Positions 61,131 to 64,000 of a stretch of DNA of 64,000 bases are shown one piece after another (positions within the stretch are counted from its first letter, which is position 1; each line of letters opens with the position of its first letter). The position numbers and the translations under genes are program-made. Under the pieces are notes generated by a model. The model did not search any database. It was not told the DNA's origin and saw only the letters and a program-made list of their open reading frames with translations. The DNA lies in the NCBI GenBank assembly GCA_933228675.1, contig OW121741.1:118832716-118896715 (forward strand), in the 5' to 3' direction. Source of the stretch: Stomorhina lunata (taxonomy: Eukaryota; Arthropoda; Insecta; Diptera; Rhiniidae).

Positions 61131-63170
61131 CAGAAGTTTTCTAAGGAAGTTTTTGTTCTTAATTTTGTATCACAATTTTTACACCACAATTTTTTCTATA
61201 CAAATTTTTATACCAAAATTTTTTCTATAAAATTTTTATACCAAAACATTTTCTATTCAATTTTTTACCAATATTTTTTCTATAAAAATTTTTACCAAAA
61301 TTTATTCTAAAAAAAACTTTTATACCAACGTTTTTCCTTGCAAAATTTGTATACCAAAATTTTTCTCCAAAATTCTACAAATTTTTTCTTTACCTTTAAA
61401 TTTTTCTATAAAAATTTTTATACCTAAAATTTATCTATGTTTATACCAAAAATTTAGCTTTTAAATTTCTTAAACCGAAAATTTTATTATAAAATTTTTG
61501 TACCAAAAGTTTTCTACATAAATTTTTATACCGAAAATTTTTCTATAAAAATGGTTACATCGAAAATTTTTCTATAAAAATGTTTATACCAAAAATTTTT
61601 CTATAAAAATTTAATACCGAAATTTTTTCTACAAAAATTTTACACCAAAAATTTTTCTTTAAAAATTTAATACCGAAATTTTTTCTATAAAAATTTTACA
61701 CCGAAAATTTTTTTCCATAAAAATTTTATACCGAAAATTTTTCTATAAAAATTTTATACCGAAAATGTTTCTATAAAAATTTTATACCGAAAATGTTTCT
61801 ATAAAAATTTTATACCAAAATTTTTTCTATCAAAATTTTATACCGAAAAATTTTCTATAAAAATTTTATACCAAAAAATTTCCTATAAAAATTTTATACC
61901 GAAAATTTTTCTATAAAAATTTTATACCGAAAATTTTTCTATTAAAATTTTATACCGAAAATTTTTCTATAAAAATATTATACCAAAAATTTTTCTATAA
62001 AAATTTTATACTGAATTTTTTGGTATAAAATTTTTATAATCGTAAAATTTTCTAAAAAAATTTAATACTTTCGGTATTAAATTTTTCTATAAAAATTGTA
62101 TACCGAATATTTTTCTATAAAAATAGTTACATCGAAAATGTTTCTATAAAAATGTTTATAGCAAAAATTTTTCTATAAAAATTAAATGCCGAAATTTTTT
62201 CTATTAAAGTTTTACACCAAAAATTTTTTTCCATAAAAATTTTAGACCGAAAATTTTTTTCCATAAAAATTTTAGACCGAAAATTTTTTTTCCATAAAAA
62301 TTTTATACTGGAAATTTTTCTATAAAAACTTTATACCGAAAATTTTTCTATAAAAATTTTATACCAAAAATTTTCTATAAAAATTTTATACCGAAAATTT
62401 TTCTATAAAAATTTTGTACCGAAAATTTTTCTGTAAAAATTTTTTACCGAAAATTTTTCTATAAAAATTTTATACCAAAAATTTTCTATAAAAATTTTAT
62501 ACCGAAAAATTTTCTATAAAAATTTTATACCGAAAAATTTTCTATAAAAATTTTATACCGAAAAATTTTCTATAAAAATTTTATACCGAAAAATTTTCTA
62601 TAAAAATTTTATACCGAAAAATTTTCTATAAAAATTTTATACCGAAAAATTTTCTATAAAAATTTTATACCGAAAATTTTTCTATAAAAATTTTATACTC
62701 AAAATTTTTCTATAAAAATTTTATACCGAAAATTTTTCAATAAAAATTTTATACAGACAAATTTTCTATAAAAAATTTATACAGACAAATTTTCTATAAA
62801 AGATTTTTCTATAAAAATTTTTCGGTATAAAAATTTTTGTATTGATATAGATACATTCAAAATTTGTTATAAACATTTTTATATCCAAAAATTTGTATAA
62901 AAATTTGTACTTTAAAAATTTTAGCATAAGAAATTTTATATGAAAATGTTTCCATCAAAATATTGAACATTTTTATATAAACATTTTGTGATATTTTTAA
63001 TAACAACTTTTTGCTAAATTTTTACTTCGTTTTATTTTAAAACAAATTTTCATAGAAATTTTTGAAAATATTTCACATTAAAGGTTTTTTACTAAAATTT
63101 GTAAACACCAAAAATTTTTTTTGTGAAAATAAAATTTTTATTAAAATATTTACATTTACAAATTTTCAGA
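61131..63170 (+). repeat. 28-bp minisatellite (family II)
   Basis: Unit core CCGAAAATTTTTCTATAAAA plus ATTTTATA, spaced 28 bp, most regular at 62460-62700. Read on the other strand, it differs from the 28-bp unit at 8255-11206 at only a few positions. The edges are degenerate. Confidence 0.92.
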
Positions 63171-63540
63171 AATTTTATAATTAATCAAGTATATGTCTCG
63201 ATAATTAACAATTTTTAAATGTTCTGCAAAAATTTTCAATTCTTAAAGCCTTGTATTTAAATTTACTTGTATTTAAATTTACAAATTATAAAGTTCTCTT
63301 CCATGCCAAAACAAATTGATCAACCCTCCAACATTTAATATAAAATATACATTTACATGTCAATAGAAACCAATTAACCCGACTTGACATTTCATAACCC
63401 AAATTTATTGTTACTTGTCTTGTGTTTAGCACAGCAGCTTAGAGAAATTTCATGTCAGCTAAAGGATTTTCTATTCCTTTGTTAATATTCCGAAATATAT
63501 TCAAAACAATACATGCATATATAGTTTCTCTAATCCTTAC
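63171..63540 (-). other. Intron sequence next to the beat exon
   Basis: Unique AT-rich sequence holding the 5' splice site. The phrase AATCAAGTATATGTC near 63183 recalls half of the GTCGTATGATT repeat. The overlapping + strand open frame at 63452-63646 is a shadow of the exon. Confidence 0.5.
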
Positions 63541-63803
63541 CTTTAACTTCATGTCGCCATGCTTGAAATGTCACCCACGTACACGAAATTCCAAACCCAA
63601 TGTTGCCACTTCTAAGCCTTCACGTCCAACTATTTTGGGTTCATAATAACGCAGATACGAACGATTTGCATGGACACCATTAATCAACCAACTGAGATGA
63701 CAGATGGGTTTTGATGGTGCTGACGTACAGTTAACGATCGCCTTTTCACCAATTGAATACCGTGGCTGACCACCAGTAATTTGCGGTCCCTTCAATGGTG
63801 TAA
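63541..63803 (-). CDS. Beat (beaten path) family gene, second-Ig-domain exon, with in-frame TGA
   Basis: Beat proteins are immunoglobulin-superfamily cell-surface or secreted proteins that act in axon guidance and defasciculation, binding Side-family partners. On the - strand the exon starts after TTTACAG (63804-63810), with two bases finishing a codon. It reads TPLKGPQITGGQPRYSIGEK, then VNCTS (first Ig Cys), LSWLINGVHANRS (core Trp), EGLEVATLGLEFRVR, and ends HFKHGDMKLK before donor GTAAGG. Two N-glycosylation sites (NCT, NRS) are visible. Between RVRG and HFK stands TGA (63573-63571), where relatives have a sense codon. Either side of it all is conserved and in phase, so this is a single lesion, an assembly error, or a bypassed stop. 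The first Ig domain lies beyond 64000. Confidence 0.85.
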
Positions 63804-64000
63804 CTGTAAATATATATAGATTGAAAGAGTGAGAAAAAAAGATATTTTACACATTCCATTTTTTTTTTTTTTTTTGATACTCATGGATAAAATAAAATTG
63901 TGTCAATGATGGTATAGAAATTGCTATAATATAATCTAATATAATTTGTATGTATAAGTTTATAATGTATGTATGCATATATTTTTGAGTTTATAAGTGT
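63804..64000 (-). other. Upstream intron of the beat-family gene
   Basis: Acceptor TATTTACAG precedes the exon. The rest is AT-rich with a 19-base T run at about 63860-63876. No exon is seen before the window end. Confidence 0.6.

Larger units (their letters stand above)
56252..63540 (-). other. Large intron of the beat-family gene (7.3 kb)
   Basis: Donor AAG|GTAAGG (minus strand, from 63540) and acceptor at 56252 bracket an intron mostly filled with two family II minisatellite blocks and a MITE. No further exon was seen inside, and none is needed: the Ig domain reads directly from one exon into the next. Confidence 0.75.

Overview
The window is nuclear DNA of a higher fly (Diptera), most likely a calyptrate such as a blowfly or muscid. 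Three things support this: spliced exons of two insect genes (a Cyp18a1-type P450 and a beaten-path family immunoglobulin protein), Helentron/DINE-1-like repeats carrying GTCY microsatellites, and the very high A+T content. The species cannot be fixed from sequence alone. No prokaryotic features, CRISPR arrays, rRNA or tRNA genes were recognised.

Genes. (1) The last coding exon of a Cyp18a1 orthologue lies on the + strand at 31165-31558, with the heme-cysteine motif. No other P450 exon was seen upstream, so positions 1-31164 appear to be a single intron of at least 31 kb, cut by the window edge. (2) The last three coding exons of a beat-family cell-surface protein lie on the - strand at 63541-63803, 56113-56251 and 55454-55581. 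Their splice phases agree, and they encode the second Ig domain, a short linker and a hydrophobic C-terminal tail. The first of these exons carries an in-frame TGA at 63571-63573. The two genes converge, with about 24 kb of repeat-rich DNA between their stop codons.

Repeats. By hand count, roughly half of the window is minisatellite with 28-31 bp units built from alternating A-runs and T-runs. There are some fifteen blocks falling into about six sequence families. Several families occur in opposite orientations far apart: 6.8-14 kb versus 56-63 kb; 0-2.9 and 41-44 kb versus 45-50 kb; 27.6-28.7 versus 53-55 kb. Three cores are very homogeneous: 8255-11206 (about 105 copies of 28 bp), 33722-36510 (about 96 copies of 29 bp) and 42262-43600 (about 43 copies of 31 bp). 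One block at 20.8-24.6 kb contains a recent 1.37 kb tandem duplication.

Mobile elements. There are two copies of one LINE (318-742, 5'-truncated with a poly-A tail; about 37500-38770, longer and broken). There are three Helentron/DINE-like loci (14087-14590, 16790-19866, 27050-27577), two with long GTCY microsatellites. Three loci have TTAA-flanked inverted termini beginning CCC, piggyBac-like in form (4423-4709, 17026-17727, 37105-38883). Several other MITE-like palindromic elements and dispersed repeats are present. The remainder is AT-rich intronic or intergenic DNA in which no gene was recognised. The window holds no operon-like or defence-like system. The points of most interest are the structure of the minisatellite superfamily, its contact with the GTCY elements, and the interrupted beat exon.
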